60,101 bases of DNA from an uncultured Flaviramulus sp. (GCA_947487155.1 CANKVS010000021.1:1-60101), one strand, 5' to 3'. Positions 44,054 to 53,555 are shown, counted from the stretch's first letter. Notes: generated from the sequence alone by a model not told the origin. Numbers and translations are program-made.

Positions 44054-45007
44054 TTAAAGATTTATTCTATTTTTGAAATAATCTGCAATTACAGTTGCAA
44101 CTAAATCTCTGCCATGGTCGTTCCAATGCTGATCATAAATAAGTGTTGGGCTTTTATCTGACTCTTTGAATACTTTTGAGTAATCTATGACTTGATAATT
44201 GTTATCGTGGCAGTAATTTAAAAAAGTTGTACTGGTTTCTTCTGAGTTAAGTAAAAACGAAACTTTATTTTTATCAAAACTATACTTACTAGTTAATGAT
44301 TTAAAGTTCTCTAATAGTTTTAAATCAATAGTCGCTTGTTTTATAGAGACATTGCTTGGGAATATAGCAGGCTTGTTTTTTTTTGTAAGAATCAAAGCAA
44401 GATTTTTGATTGGATCCATGACTCCAATTTTAGTAGTATATGAGAGAAGTTTAAATTGATCTCTAATTTTAAACAATGGAGATTCCAATAATTCTATTCT
44501 TTCTTTATTAGGTGTGTAAGTGTCATTTATTAAATCACTTTCATATTTAAGATATATAATAATATGGTCAATAAATTCAAAATCTTCCTTATAAGCATTC
44601 ATTAAATGAAGTTGATTAGAAAGATCATATCCAGCATAGCCATATTCGTAAACTTCAACATCATTTAGTCGGTCTTCAACTTTTTTCCCAATAGAATTAA
44701 AATAATTTTGATGCATCCCCTCAATAAAAGAATCTCCTATAATTGCAATTTCTACCCCTTCTTTTGTAGGTGTAAATTCTCTAAAGGAATTAAAACCTGA
44801 ATTATTAATGTTGTACTCAGAATAATTTTGTCTCCTATTCCCAGTGACAGCAAATCCTTTTTGATTAGGTAGGCTTTTCTCCACACCATGGTTATCAATA
44901 TATCTAGTTGGAACTTCTGTATAAAGATGAAGAGCTCTTACAGACAACTCCAAACAACAAATAATAAGAAAAACATATAGCGCACTTTTTAAGAAAAGCT
45001 TTTTCAT
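44054..45007 (-). CDS. SGNH-fold acyltransferase/esterase-like protein (AlgJ/AlgX/DltD-like)
   Basis: This 317-residue protein has an N-terminal membrane anchor or signal ('FLKSALYVFLIICCLELSV', ~5-23). The catalytic block is 'VEIAIIGDSFIEGMH' (Ser93 in GDS). Near the C-terminus, 'YDQHWNDHGRDLVA' fits the D-x-HW…G pattern of AlgJ/AlgX-type O-acetyltransferases. It probably works in the periplasm with the MBOAT protein at 40082. A TTG start at 45025 would overlap the preceding gene, so I use the ATG at 45007. Confidence 0.75.
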   Translation of the reverse strand: MKKLFLKSALYVFLIICCLELSVRALHLYTEVPTRYIDNHGVEKSLPNQKGFAVTGNRRQNYSEYNINNSGFNSFREFTPTKEGVEIAIIGDSFIEGMHQNYFNSIGKKVEDRLNDVEVYEYGYAGYDLSNQLHLMNAYKEDFEFIDHIIIYLKYESDLINDTYTPNKERIELLESPLFKIRDQFKLLSYTTKIGVMDPIKNLALILTKKNKPAIFPSNVSIKQATIDLKLLENFKSLTSKYSFDKNKVSFLLNSEETSTTFLNYCHDNNYQVIDYSKVFKESDKSPTLIYDQHWNDHGRDLVATVIADYFKNRINL

Positions 45008-45017
45008 ATTTAAAATG

Positions 45018-46247
45018 TTAGACAAGTATTATTTTTTGCCATAAAGATTCACTTGAAATTAAGAAAGCCTCTTTTATATCATTAATTTTAAAGACTTCAA
45101 TTTGACTTTTATGTTTGGTCGTTTTAAATAAAAAATCATAAATAGGTCTAGTTAAAAAAGAATAGTTCTCATGATCAAAATCAATTTTAGTTAAATTCTC
45201 AATATCAGGAGAACTATTAAACTCTATAACCTCAAATTGTTTGCTGTCCTCTTTTTCATTTTTTAAAAAGAACATTAATTTATGAAAAAACTCATTAAAT
45301 TTTTTAGCCCTTAAGTAAGATTTTAATTCAAAAAACATATAAACAATAAAGGCCGTTATGTTTCCAAAAACAGAGTTTTTATCATATAAAATGTGGTAGT
45401 CAAAATTATATTCATGATTGCACATCCTTTTTTTATAATCAAAATATCCTTTGGATAAATCCAACCTTTTAATATCATTATCTAGAGACCATTCAATAAG
45501 TTTCAAGTTATTAACATAGCCTATATTGAATTTAACATAATCAATATCAAAAACGGTGATAGCATCAAAAATAGTATCTTCTGAATGATAATTATAAGTA
45601 ATGGCAATTGGCTTTTTTTGATCATATACAACAAAAAAAGATGCTTTATTTTCCAAAATTAAAGGATAAGCAACCTCTTTATAAAAAGCCCATTCTTGAG
45701 GGTGCATATTATTGTATGAAATTTGTTTTTGAGTATATCTTCGTTTTAAAAGAAACATGAAGGAGTTAAAAATAAAATCATATTCTTCTTTATTAATTGT
45801 GCCAAAAAACATTTTTGTAGAAATATCAAAACAAGCATCTAAACGTCTTTGGTACCTTCTCATTTTCATTCGGCTATTCTTTCCAAATGTTAATTGTAAA
45901 TATTCTGTAATATTTGAAATGTCTTTAAGGGAGATTAAAAAACCTTTATACTGAAAAGATTTATAAATTCTTAGAGAATTACTGTGTTCAAGATCATTTT
46001 CTATTTTAAAATAAGTAGGAACATCATAAATAAGAAAAACACTGTTTTTTAGCTTTTTTGTAGAAACTATGCTATAATAATTCCCTTTTGTTAAATTTTT
46101 TCCAGCATTAACATATAAATTTGGTAATATAGATTTGTAAAAAGAAACTCCTTCTAAAAAATTAAATTTCAGTATTTTATTTCTTTGCTTAAAATGCTTC
46201 TTCCATATTTTAATGAATGTTTTTGATGAAAAAGGATTATTTATCAT
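45018..46247 (-). CDS. BioF2/FemAB-like GNAT acyltransferase
   Basis: This 409-residue protein has the double-GNAT (FemAB/BioF2_like) pattern: 'FGKNSRMKMRRYQRRL' (~131-146), 'FMFLLKRRYTQKQ', 'ASFFVVYDQKKPIAITYNYH' and 'LKLIEWSLDNDIKRLDLSKG' (~255-274). It has no membrane segment at the N-terminus and should be cytosolic. Members transfer aminoacyl or acyl groups from tRNA, CoA or carrier proteins. The nearby adenylation enzyme and carrier protein give possible donors. Downstream SGNH and formyltransferase genes follow closely. Confidence 0.72.
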   Translation of the reverse strand: MINNPFSSKTFIKIWKKHFKQRNKILKFNFLEGVSFYKSILPNLYVNAGKNLTKGNYYSIVSTKKLKNSVFLIYDVPTYFKIENDLEHSNSLRIYKSFQYKGFLISLKDISNITEYLQLTFGKNSRMKMRRYQRRLDACFDISTKMFFGTINKEEYDFIFNSFMFLLKRRYTQKQISYNNMHPQEWAFYKEVAYPLILENKASFFVVYDQKKPIAITYNYHSEDTIFDAITVFDIDYVKFNIGYVNNLKLIEWSLDNDIKRLDLSKGYFDYKKRMCNHEYNFDYHILYDKNSVFGNITAFIVYMFFELKSYLRAKKFNEFFHKLMFFLKNEKEDSKQFEVIEFNSSPDIENLTKIDFDHENYSFLTRPIYDFLFKTTKHKSQIEVFKINDIKEAFLISSESLWQKIILV

Positions 46248-46292
46248 TTTATTGAATTATTACTTATTTTATTATAATAATTAAAGTTAAAG

Positions 46293-46961
46293 TTAAAGTT
46301 TTATTGTTTTTATAGTTTTTGAAGGAACTCCATAAACTAGTTTATAATTATCAACATTTTGAAGCACCAATGAACCTGCTCCAACTATAGAATACTCTCC
46401 AATATTAATATTTTGTTTGATGTTTGCTCCTAAGCAGATTGCAGTACATTTGCCTATTTTAACATTCCCGCCAGTAGTTACGTTTGGGGCTAAACTAGAA
46501 TATTCTTTCATTTGGCCTTCATGACCTAACGAAGCTTTTGTGTTTATAATGCAAAACTCACCAATAACTGAATCACAATTTATTATAGCTCCAGGCATAA
46601 TAACTGAACCTCTTTCAATGGTAACATTTTTTCCAATTATAGCATTAGGGTGTATAGCATTTATGAATTTTAATTTGGGAATAATTTTTTTTATTGATTC
46701 ATACATCTTTTTTCTAATCAGATTGTTTCCAATTGCAATTATTGCAGCACCAATTTTAAATTCATCTATTAATTTTGGTATGTCAGTTTCAGTACCAAGA
46801 ATTTTATATTGGAAAACATGGTTATCTTTAGTTATAAAAGAATCAATAAGACCTATAATAGTATATTTATTTTCTCTTTCAATAATATCGATAACAACTT
46901 TTGCATGACCTGAAGCACCGATAATTATAATATTTGGTTTCTTAGACATTATAGTGTTCAT
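46293..46961 (-). CDS. NeuD/PglD-like sugar acyltransferase (left-handed beta-helix)
   Basis: This 222-residue protein starts with a Rossmann-like PglD N-domain ('IIIIGASGHAKVVIDIIE', ~10-27). A hexapeptide-repeat left-handed beta-helix follows (~100-215: 'GKNVTIERGSVIMPGAIINCD', in parts, 'GHEGQMKEYSSLAPNVTTGG'). Such enzymes O- or N-acetylate nucleotide-sugars with acetyl-CoA; His in 'LGHEGQ' is the probable catalytic base. The ORF opens upstream at 46997, overlapping the FemAB gene, so the ATG at 46961 (or 46949) is preferred. Confidence 0.85.
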   Translation of the reverse strand: MNTIMSKKPNIIIIGASGHAKVVIDIIERENKYTIIGLIDSFITKDNHVFQYKILGTETDIPKLIDEFKIGAAIIAIGNNLIRKKMYESIKKIIPKLKFINAIHPNAIIGKNVTIERGSVIMPGAIINCDSVIGEFCIINTKASLGHEGQMKEYSSLAPNVTTGGNVKIGKCTAICLGANIKQNINIGEYSIVGAGSLVLQNVDNYKLVYGVPSKTIKTIKL

Positions 46962-46966
46962 TTTAA

Positions 46967-49036
46967 TTAAGACCGATAAAGAGGGAAAAATAAACAATCT
47001 TGAGCCTTATTTTTGCTTAAGTGCTCGTATGCTTCTTTATTTACAATATATTTCCAAAGATTAAAGTCTTTAAAATCTTTAGAGAATGATGACTTGAATT
47101 TAAAAAGGGAGTCTTCATGAGACCCTCCTAAACCACCACCTAAATTGAAAATAGTATAATCCTGATTATTCGCTGCTAATCGCATTTCGTCAATTAATAA
47201 TTTAGAAGGTGTTAGATGCAAGTAATCTTGCCTTGTCCCAGATAAGTGATATTGTACTATGTTATTAGTCTTAATAAACATACACCCTGCAATAACTTTT
47301 TCAGATTCCTTATGAATAGCCAAAAGAGTTTCTGTTTCAAAATCTTTACTTGAAGACAGTTTTTCAAAATAATCTTCATTAAAATAATAAGATTTTTTTG
47401 CTTTAACTCTATCCATATTTTCTTTATATATTTCGATAAAATCCTGAAAGTCTTTAGAGTTGGATGCTTTTTTTATATAGCAATGTCTTCTTGATTTATT
47501 AATATGTGTTTTTAATCTACTTTGATACCTCTGTCTCTGAGTAATCTTATCTAAAGCAAGATCTATGTTGACTACTTTGCCTTTAGGCATAACCCCTCCA
47601 AGATGATTTAAAACATGATATTGGTATGGGATATATGGGTTTAGCCTAGAAAAAACAGATATTATGTTATTCTCCTTTAAATAATTGTTTAAAGCCTCCC
47701 TAAAATTGACGTTATCAAAAGCATCTAGATTACCTTTTGCTAAAGGCCCAGCATATCCGTAAACAGAGGTTGCATCTTTATAATTCGTATTTTCGATATT
47801 ACGAATTAACAAAGGTAAAGCTATTAAAATATCGTTTTCAGAATATTTTAATATAACTGGTGTTTCGTTAGCTGGTTTTGAAATGTAATGATAGTCGTAA
47901 GTGTGATAAAAATCATAAAACTCAAATTCGTTCAGTAAAGCGTCCCATTGTTTTTTTTCTTTAATAACCTCTATTTGATGATTTTTTGAAGTATTCTCTT
48001 TTGAATTTTCTGTATTATTAATCTCATATCTGTATTTAGGAAAAAAATCAATGTCTACACCAATATTCTTTTCTTGAACCAAACTATTATATATATTACT
48101 ATCTACAATATGTTTCCATACTTTAAACGGTTTAAAGTCTTTTGAAAAAGAAGATTTAAATTTAAATAATTCATCTTCTTTATTCCCTAACCCACCGCCA
48201 AGGTTAAAATATTTAAAATTTTCATTTGTACCTTTTATTCTCATTTCATCTATTAAAACTCTTATAGGAGATAAATTAACATAGTTGGTTTTAGTGGCTG
48301 ACAAATGATATTGAATAATATTGTTTGTTTTTATCATCATTGCAGCACACGCAATTTCACCAGTTTCGTTATGTGTGATAAAAAATACTTCAGTATTAAA
48401 ACTATTGCTGTTAATTATTTCGTGAAAGTAATCTTTGCTAAAATAATAATAATCTGTAGCATTAACTCGCTTCATGTTTTCATAATAAAGCTCAATAAAT
48501 TTTGAGATATCATCTTTTGATTTACTGGTTTTTATATTACACTGTTTTCGTACTTTATTAATTCTATTTTTTGTAGATTTAGAATACACAGCTCTTTGTG
48601 TATCTAAATCTTTAGTAATATCAATATTCACAATGTTGCTTAGTGTATTAATTTTTCCAAGCCCATTAAGTATATCGCTTTGATAATTGATAAAAGGATT
48701 CAACCTTGAGAATACAGATATGATTTTTTTCTCAATAAAAAACTGATTTAATTCATCTAAAAATTTAGTGCTATTAAATGATTTTGAAATGTTTTTTTGA
48801 ATAGGCCCAGGATAACCATAAACAGAGGTAGCATCAAAATAATCTGTGTCAAAAATTTTTCGAATTAAAAGAGGGATAGCTATTAAAATACTACTCTCTT
48901 TGTATACGATTAAAATTGGGTTTTCTTCTGTGTCTTTGGAAATATGATGATAATGATATGTGTGATAAAAATCATAATTTTCAACTAGAAGTAAAACTTC
49001 TTGCCATTTATATTTGTCTGTTATTATATCTATCAT
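46967..49036 (-). CDS. Tandem FemAB-like (lipid II glycyltransferase-type) protein, two fused copies
   Basis: The 689 residues contain two homologous halves (~1-340 and ~355-689). Shared blocks are 'HTYHYHHISK' / 'HTYDYHYISK', 'DATSVYGYPGP' / 'DATSVYGYAGP', 'IISVFSRLNPFI' / 'IISVFSRLNPYI', 'IKTNNIIQYHLSATKTNYVNL' / 'IKTNNIVQYHLSGTRQDYLHL' and 'FNLGGGLG' with 'FKFKSSFSKDF' in both. Each half is a complete FemAB-type double-GNAT unit, which normally exists once. These enzymes usually attach amino acids to cell-wall or glycan amines. The two copies appear to have arisen by internal duplication. Confidence 0.82.
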   Translation of the reverse strand: MIDIITDKYKWQEVLLLVENYDFYHTYHYHHISKDTEENPILIVYKESSILIAIPLLIRKIFDTDYFDATSVYGYPGPIQKNISKSFNSTKFLDELNQFFIEKKIISVFSRLNPFINYQSDILNGLGKINTLSNIVNIDITKDLDTQRAVYSKSTKNRINKVRKQCNIKTSKSKDDISKFIELYYENMKRVNATDYYYFSKDYFHEIINSNSFNTEVFFITHNETGEIACAAMMIKTNNIIQYHLSATKTNYVNLSPIRVLIDEMRIKGTNENFKYFNLGGGLGNKEDELFKFKSSFSKDFKPFKVWKHIVDSNIYNSLVQEKNIGVDIDFFPKYRYEINNTENSKENTSKNHQIEVIKEKKQWDALLNEFEFYDFYHTYDYHYISKPANETPVILKYSENDILIALPLLIRNIENTNYKDATSVYGYAGPLAKGNLDAFDNVNFREALNNYLKENNIISVFSRLNPYIPYQYHVLNHLGGVMPKGKVVNIDLALDKITQRQRYQSRLKTHINKSRRHCYIKKASNSKDFQDFIEIYKENMDRVKAKKSYYFNEDYFEKLSSSKDFETETLLAIHKESEKVIAGCMFIKTNNIVQYHLSGTRQDYLHLTPSKLLIDEMRLAANNQDYTIFNLGGGLGGSHEDSLFKFKSSFSKDFKDFNLWKYIVNKEAYEHLSKNKAQDCLFFPLYRS

Positions 49037-49062
49037 TTAGAGTTTGTTTTGAAAGGAAAGTT

Positions 49063-49800
49063 TTATATTTTCTTGCAAGCAATATATATCTTTCCTTTAT
49101 TTTTCTTTCGTTTTCTTAATAGTTCTCCTTCGGTCTTCATTTCAATAATTTTAAACCCTGTGTTTTCAATTATGTTTACTAGAGTTTTCCTTTTTACCCA
49201 TAAGTTTTTAGGTTGATTGCCGTTTAATAATTCTAGATTAAATTTCCCGTTAAGCTTAAGCCAAGGAAGATAATATTTAGCAACTTTTTCTCCTCTTATT
49301 AATCTAAAGAAATTAACAACTAAACTTAGCACTGGGTTGTACACTTTGCTGTCCCAATTAAGAAATGAAAATATATAAATGCTTTTAGCATGACCGATTC
49401 TATGAGCTTCATGTAAAGATTTAAGAAAGTTCTCTTTATTTACAAAACATAAGACTTGCTGCATATATATTAAGTAATCGAATGTGTTATCGTGGTATTT
49501 TGTTAAATAGACTGCATTGGCTACTTTAAACTTTATTTTAGATTTAATATGGTCTTTTTTTGTTTTACAATAGGCTATCATTTCTGGAACATAATCAAAT
49601 GCTTCTAAATTATTAAACCCTTGTTTTTCTAAATAAAAAATAATTCGCCCCCCTCCAGTTCCAGCTTCTATAACATGCTTAGAAGTATCGGTTATGTATT
49701 TGTTTAAAAAATATTTTTCGGTAAAATCAAAATCCTCTTTATTAGCCCATTCATTAAAAAGACTAGTAGCATACAGATTTTGGTTAAAATTATTTTTCAT
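49063..49800 (-). CDS. Class I SAM-dependent methyltransferase
   Basis: This 245-residue protein has the SAM-binding loop 'HVIEAGTGGGRIIFYLEKQG' (~38-57), an acidic residue in 'EAFDYVPEMIAYC' and motif II around 'DNTFDYLIYMQQVLCFV' (~113). The C-terminal basic tail ('LLRKRKKNKGKIYIACKK') is typical of methyltransferases in glycan loci. It likely methylates a sugar or amine in this pathway. It overlaps neither neighbour and sits between the initiating sugar transferase and the duplicated FemAB gene. Confidence 0.87.
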   Translation of the reverse strand: MKNNFNQNLYATSLFNEWANKEDFDFTEKYFLNKYITDTSKHVIEAGTGGGRIIFYLEKQGFNNLEAFDYVPEMIAYCKTKKDHIKSKIKFKVANAVYLTKYHDNTFDYLIYMQQVLCFVNKENFLKSLHEAHRIGHAKSIYIFSFLNWDSKVYNPVLSLVVNFFRLIRGEKVAKYYLPWLKLNGKFNLELLNGNQPKNLWVKRKTLVNIIENTGFKIIEMKTEGELLRKRKKNKGKIYIACKKI

Positions 49801-49836
49801 TATTTAATATAGAATACTAATATAGTCTTGTGATTG

Positions 49837-50445
49837 TTATGCTTTAGTTCCCATAAAGTCAGGCATATTAAGACCTTCATTACTATTAACTCCTTCAGAT
49901 TTGAATACTTTTTTAATAGTTAATAAAAGGATTTTAAAATCAAGAAAGAAAGATACATTTTCTATATACCATATATCATATTCAAACTTTTGTTCCCAAG
50001 AAATAGCATTTCTTCCTTTTACTTGAGCCCAACCTGTAATTCCTGGTTTTAAAACATGACGTTTTTTTTGCTCATCATTATAAAGCGGTAGGTAATCCAC
50101 TAATAACGGTCTAGGTCCTATAATACTCATGTCTCCTTTTATAACATTAACTAATTGCAACAATTCATCTAATGAGTATTTTCTAATAAATAATCCAGCT
50201 TTAGTAATTCTTTGAATATATGGCAATAAATTCCCTTGAGAATCTGTTTTATCATTCATTGTTTTAAACTTAATTATTTTAAACACTTTTTCGTTTTTTC
50301 CAGGTCGCGGTTGGAAAAAGAAAGGCTTTCCGTCATTTAAAAAGAATAATATAATAGTAATAATAGTAATAATAGGAAGTAATACTAAAAAACCAACAAT
50401 GGCTATTATCAAATCTAGAATCCTTTTTAATAATCGTTTATACAT
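49837..50445 (-). CDS. Bacterial sugar transferase (PglC/WcaJ C-terminal type)
   Basis: This 202-residue phosphoglycosyl transferase starts glycan synthesis on undecaprenyl phosphate. It has one re-entrant membrane helix ('ILDLIIAIVGFLVLLPIITII', ~9-29) and the conserved 'KPFFFQPRPGKN', 'IKFKTMND', 'SLDELLQLVNVIKGDMSIIGPRP' (in two parts), and 'PGITGWAQVKGRN'. The small size lacks the WcaJ N-terminal domain, as in PglC. It is the only initiating transferase in this locus. Confidence 0.93.
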   Translation of the reverse strand: MYKRLLKRILDLIIAIVGFLVLLPIITIITIILFFLNDGKPFFFQPRPGKNEKVFKIIKFKTMNDKTDSQGNLLPYIQRITKAGLFIRKYSLDELLQLVNVIKGDMSIIGPRPLLVDYLPLYNDEQKKRHVLKPGITGWAQVKGRNAISWEQKFEYDIWYIENVSFFLDFKILLLTIKKVFKSEGVNSNEGLNMPDFMGTKA

Positions 50446-50579
50446 TTTATTTTTTTAGTAAAAAACTTACAATACAAATATATTATTATCTTTTTGGTTA
50501 TAGTATTCTACAATGCAAATTACGTTCTCAGATACTATTTAATCGATGATTGGTATATATTTTGTTCAATGTTTCTTAC

Positions 50580-51665
50580 CTAAGCTAGATTAGTAACAGT
50601 TTCAAAGCTATTTAATGTTTTAGCCACATATATCATGTCTGTTTCATTATATCTGTAATCTGTGTGTATATTTATGAAATAGCCATAGCTGGTTTTATTA
50701 TCTGGCCACAAGTGTGCAGGATAAATATTATTGGATATTAAAAATAAGTAAAGCTGTTTGTAGTGTTGCTCATTTTTTACATGTAGAATAATTCCAAAAA
50801 GTTGAAGATCTAAGGGTAAAACAGTAAAGTAATTTGACGGTTTTATTTGAGTTTTAAATTTTTGAATGTTTTTTGTCTTGAATTTTAAATAATCGATACC
50901 CATATAATCTTTTATATAAGTTTCATGTTTTTTATCTAATTGAATCAAACTATAATTTGAATTCATTCTTTGTTCTGCATGATGTATCAAACTTAAAAAT
51001 TCATTCTTTTTATCTTCGTTTGTAAGGCCTCTACTTTCATATGAATTTTTGAGAGTCATTGCTTTAAAAACAGTGTCCCAAACATAGTCAAAAGAAATAT
51101 CCGAAGTTAATTTCACATTTTTATTAATAGCTTTTCCATCTGGTCGCCATACAATAGCTCCAGAAGGGATAGGAAGCGATTTTCTTAACGATACTAAACA
51201 ATAATCAGCCTTACTTTGTTTGCAAGAATTAGTTAGCCAACCATGAGAATGATCTTCTATAATCGTAATTTTTTTAGTTCCACAATCAATTTGGCATTGA
51301 CTAGCTCCCCAAAAATTCTGAACTAAAACAACATCTCTGTCATGAGCAAAGTCATTAGCTATAATGGTTTTGGAAAAGTCTATAGGATTTACATCATAAG
51401 ACTTTATGTTTTTATAGCTCGATTTAAGCCATCCTGTTACGTGCTTGCAGTAATATTCTGGCAACCAAATAGTGTTTATGCTATCTTTTTCTATTTTAAT
51501 TGCTTCAATAATGTACTTAATGGCCTGTCTACCATTATAAAATAACTTACCATTATCAGGACAAAAACTGGTTATATATTGTTTTAGAATGGGGTCTTTT
51601 TTATCTATAAAAGCAAAAGATGACCCTATCCCTTTTCGAGTCGTTTGACTTTTTTCGTATTCCAT
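50580..51665 (-). CDS. Putative PLP-dependent (fold-type I) enzyme of unknown function
   Basis: I do not recognise a specific family. The 361 residues have a DegT/aminotransferase-like layout: 'KLFYNGRQAIKYIIEAI' (~40), 'WLPEYYCKHVTGWL' and 'IIEDHSHGW' (a PLP-type Asp and His). 'LVSLRKSLPIPSGAIVW' follows, where the Lys could form the Schiff base. Similar proteins in glycan loci are often annotated hypothetical. It may supply an amine to the formyl-, acyl- or FemAB-type enzymes. The gene ends in a 130-base gap before the sugar transferase gene. Confidence 0.6.
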   Translation of the reverse strand: MEYEKSQTTRKGIGSSFAFIDKKDPILKQYITSFCPDNGKLFYNGRQAIKYIIEAIKIEKDSINTIWLPEYYCKHVTGWLKSSYKNIKSYDVNPIDFSKTIIANDFAHDRDVVLVQNFWGASQCQIDCGTKKITIIEDHSHGWLTNSCKQSKADYCLVSLRKSLPIPSGAIVWRPDGKAINKNVKLTSDISFDYVWDTVFKAMTLKNSYESRGLTNEDKKNEFLSLIHHAEQRMNSNYSLIQLDKKHETYIKDYMGIDYLKFKTKNIQKFKTQIKPSNYFTVLPLDLQLFGIILHVKNEQHYKQLYLFLISNNIYPAHLWPDNKTSYGYFINIHTDYRYNETDMIYVAKTLNSFETVTNLA

Positions 51666-51735
51666 ATAAAGTTCTCTTTTAAAAAGTACTAAAATATATT
51701 TGAGTCTTTTCTTATTAAAATCTAATACTAAGCTT

Positions 51736-51981
51736 TTATTCGGTTATTTCAGATTTAATAGACTTTACTAAGTCTCCAATATTTTCCATGGACATTAAGT
51801 CCATTAGTTTAAATTTTATATTGAATGTTTCTTCAATATCTGTAATTATCATTATATGGGTAGCAGATTCCCAACCATCAATATCATCTGCTGTAGTATT
51901 ATCATTGAGCTCAAAATTGCTATGTTCTAGTATCTTTGTAAATGATTTTCTTATTTTATTTAAAATTTCTTCTTTATTCAT
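51736..51981 (-). CDS. Acyl/peptidyl carrier protein
   Basis: This 81-residue carrier protein has four predicted helices. The phosphopantetheine site reads 'DGWESATHIMI' with Ser39; the usual D-S-L is here E-S-A, a less common variant still found in carriers that work with DltA- or CapK-like ligases. Its ATG overlaps the stop of the adenylation gene by one base, so the pair is translationally coupled. The likely role is to carry an amino acid or fatty acid activated by that enzyme. Confidence 0.88.
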   Translation of the reverse strand: MNKEEILNKIRKSFTKILEHSNFELNDNTTADDIDGWESATHIMIITDIEETFNIKFKLMDLMSMENIGDLVKSIKSEITE

Positions 51982-53477
51982 TAGTTCATTTTAATTATTA
52001 ATTTCCGTAGTTCATTTCTATCTACTTTTCCATTGATATTATGAGGAATTGTTTTTATGAATTTTATTTGGGTAGGAATCATGTAACTTGGCAACCTTTC
52101 TTTTAAAAGTTCAATCATTGGTTTGTAATCAAATTTACTTGATTCAAAAATTAAATATAGCTCATTATTTTTAGAATCATTTTTAACGTCTAATACAACA
52201 AAATTATAGTTTGTATTTATATTTTTAACATGATGTTCAATTTCTCCTAATTCAATTCTATAACCTTGAATTTTAACTTGAAAATCATTTCTACCTATAT
52301 ACATGTAATCACCGTCTTTGTCTTTATAACACAAGTCACCACTTTTATAAAACCTTTTCTGTTTTCCGTCTATTGTTTTTGTTATAAAAGATTTTAAATT
52401 TTTCTCATTGTCTTCCCAATAACCTGGAGTTACTTGGCAGCCAGCTATTGCTAGCTCTCCAATATTACCATCAGGTACAATATTATTGTTGTCATCTAAA
52501 ACTAAATAATAAGTATTTTTAAATGTTTTTCCTATAGATATAATGTTGTGTTTATTTTTTCTATTATTTGGCGGAGTGTATAGATAGTAGCCACAGTAAA
52601 TTGTGGTTTCGGTAGGGCCATAATAGTTTATTATTTGACCATTTGGTATACATTTATTCCATTCATTTGCGACATCATCAAATAGTTTACCTCCAGCAAA
52701 GCAAGATATTTTTACTTGAGGTGCACTAATTTCAGAAAAATAGGGTTTTAAGTAATTAATAATAGAGGGAACTGTAATTAAAATAGTTAGCTTATGATTA
52801 ATAAGTAAGTTGTACACATGCATATATTTAATTTTCCCCTTTGGGATTGTATACACTGATGCGCCATAAAGTAATGGTAATAAATAGGACACTACAGACA
52901 TATCGAAAGTAAGTTCGAACATTTGTAAACATCTGTCATTTTCACTAATATTAAAATAAGTATCGTTATGTAACTCTTTTATAAAGGCATTAAGATTACT
53001 AAAAGTGATTGGCACACCTTTGGGTTTACCTGTACTACCTGAAGTGAAAATAATATATGCAATGCCATTTTTATCAATTGATTTTGGTTTTAAATATGTA
53101 GATGTATGGTTTATAATAGACGTATTTATTGTTTTTAAACCTTTGATAGGCAATGTTTGATTGTAGGAATTTAATAAAGTTTTAATGTGAACGGATTCTA
53201 ATATTTCAATATTTCTATTAATAGGGAATAAAGGGTTTATAGCTACATATCCTTTATTTTCCATCCATAATGCTAGTATACTTGCATAAGTGTAAATATC
53301 ATCATGAGCAAAAAGACCTACTAGTTTTTCATTAATACTTACTTTATTTCGTATTTCAATTCTAATTTTAGAAACTATTACCTTCAATTCTTCATAGTTA
53401 TATTTTTTTTCATTAATACAAAAAGAAGTATTAAGTTTATTGTTTAATAAAGAAAGATATAGCTGATTTGTAAACAT
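51981..53477 (-). CDS. Amino acid adenylation enzyme, DltA-like
   Basis: This 498-residue stand-alone adenylation domain has all core motifs: A3 'FTSGSTGKPKGVPI' (~144-157), A5 'YYGPTETTIYCGYY', A7 'FYKSGDLCYKD', A8 'GRNDFQVKIQGYRIELGEIE' and A10 'NGKVDRNEL'. There is no condensation or thioesterase domain. DltA activates D-alanine and loads DltC; this enzyme should similarly load the carrier encoded next to it. The substrate pocket cannot be decoded with confidence from sequence reading. Confidence 0.9.
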   Translation of the reverse strand: MFTNQLYLSLLNNKLNTSFCINEKKYNYEELKVIVSKIRIEIRNKVSINEKLVGLFAHDDIYTYASILALWMENKGYVAINPLFPINRNIEILESVHIKTLLNSYNQTLPIKGLKTINTSIINHTSTYLKPKSIDKNGIAYIIFTSGSTGKPKGVPITFSNLNAFIKELHNDTYFNISENDRCLQMFELTFDMSVVSYLLPLLYGASVYTIPKGKIKYMHVYNLLINHKLTILITVPSIINYLKPYFSEISAPQVKISCFAGGKLFDDVANEWNKCIPNGQIINYYGPTETTIYCGYYLYTPPNNRKNKHNIISIGKTFKNTYYLVLDDNNNIVPDGNIGELAIAGCQVTPGYWEDNEKNLKSFITKTIDGKQKRFYKSGDLCYKDKDGDYMYIGRNDFQVKIQGYRIELGEIEHHVKNINTNYNFVVLDVKNDSKNNELYLIFESSKFDYKPMIELLKERLPSYMIPTQIKFIKTIPHNINGKVDRNELRKLIIKMN

Positions 53478-53555
53478 TTTAAAAATTATGAGTTATTAAT
53501 ATCGATGCACATTTTTTTCTGTAAAGCTTAAATATAAAAGACGAGTATACATGTA

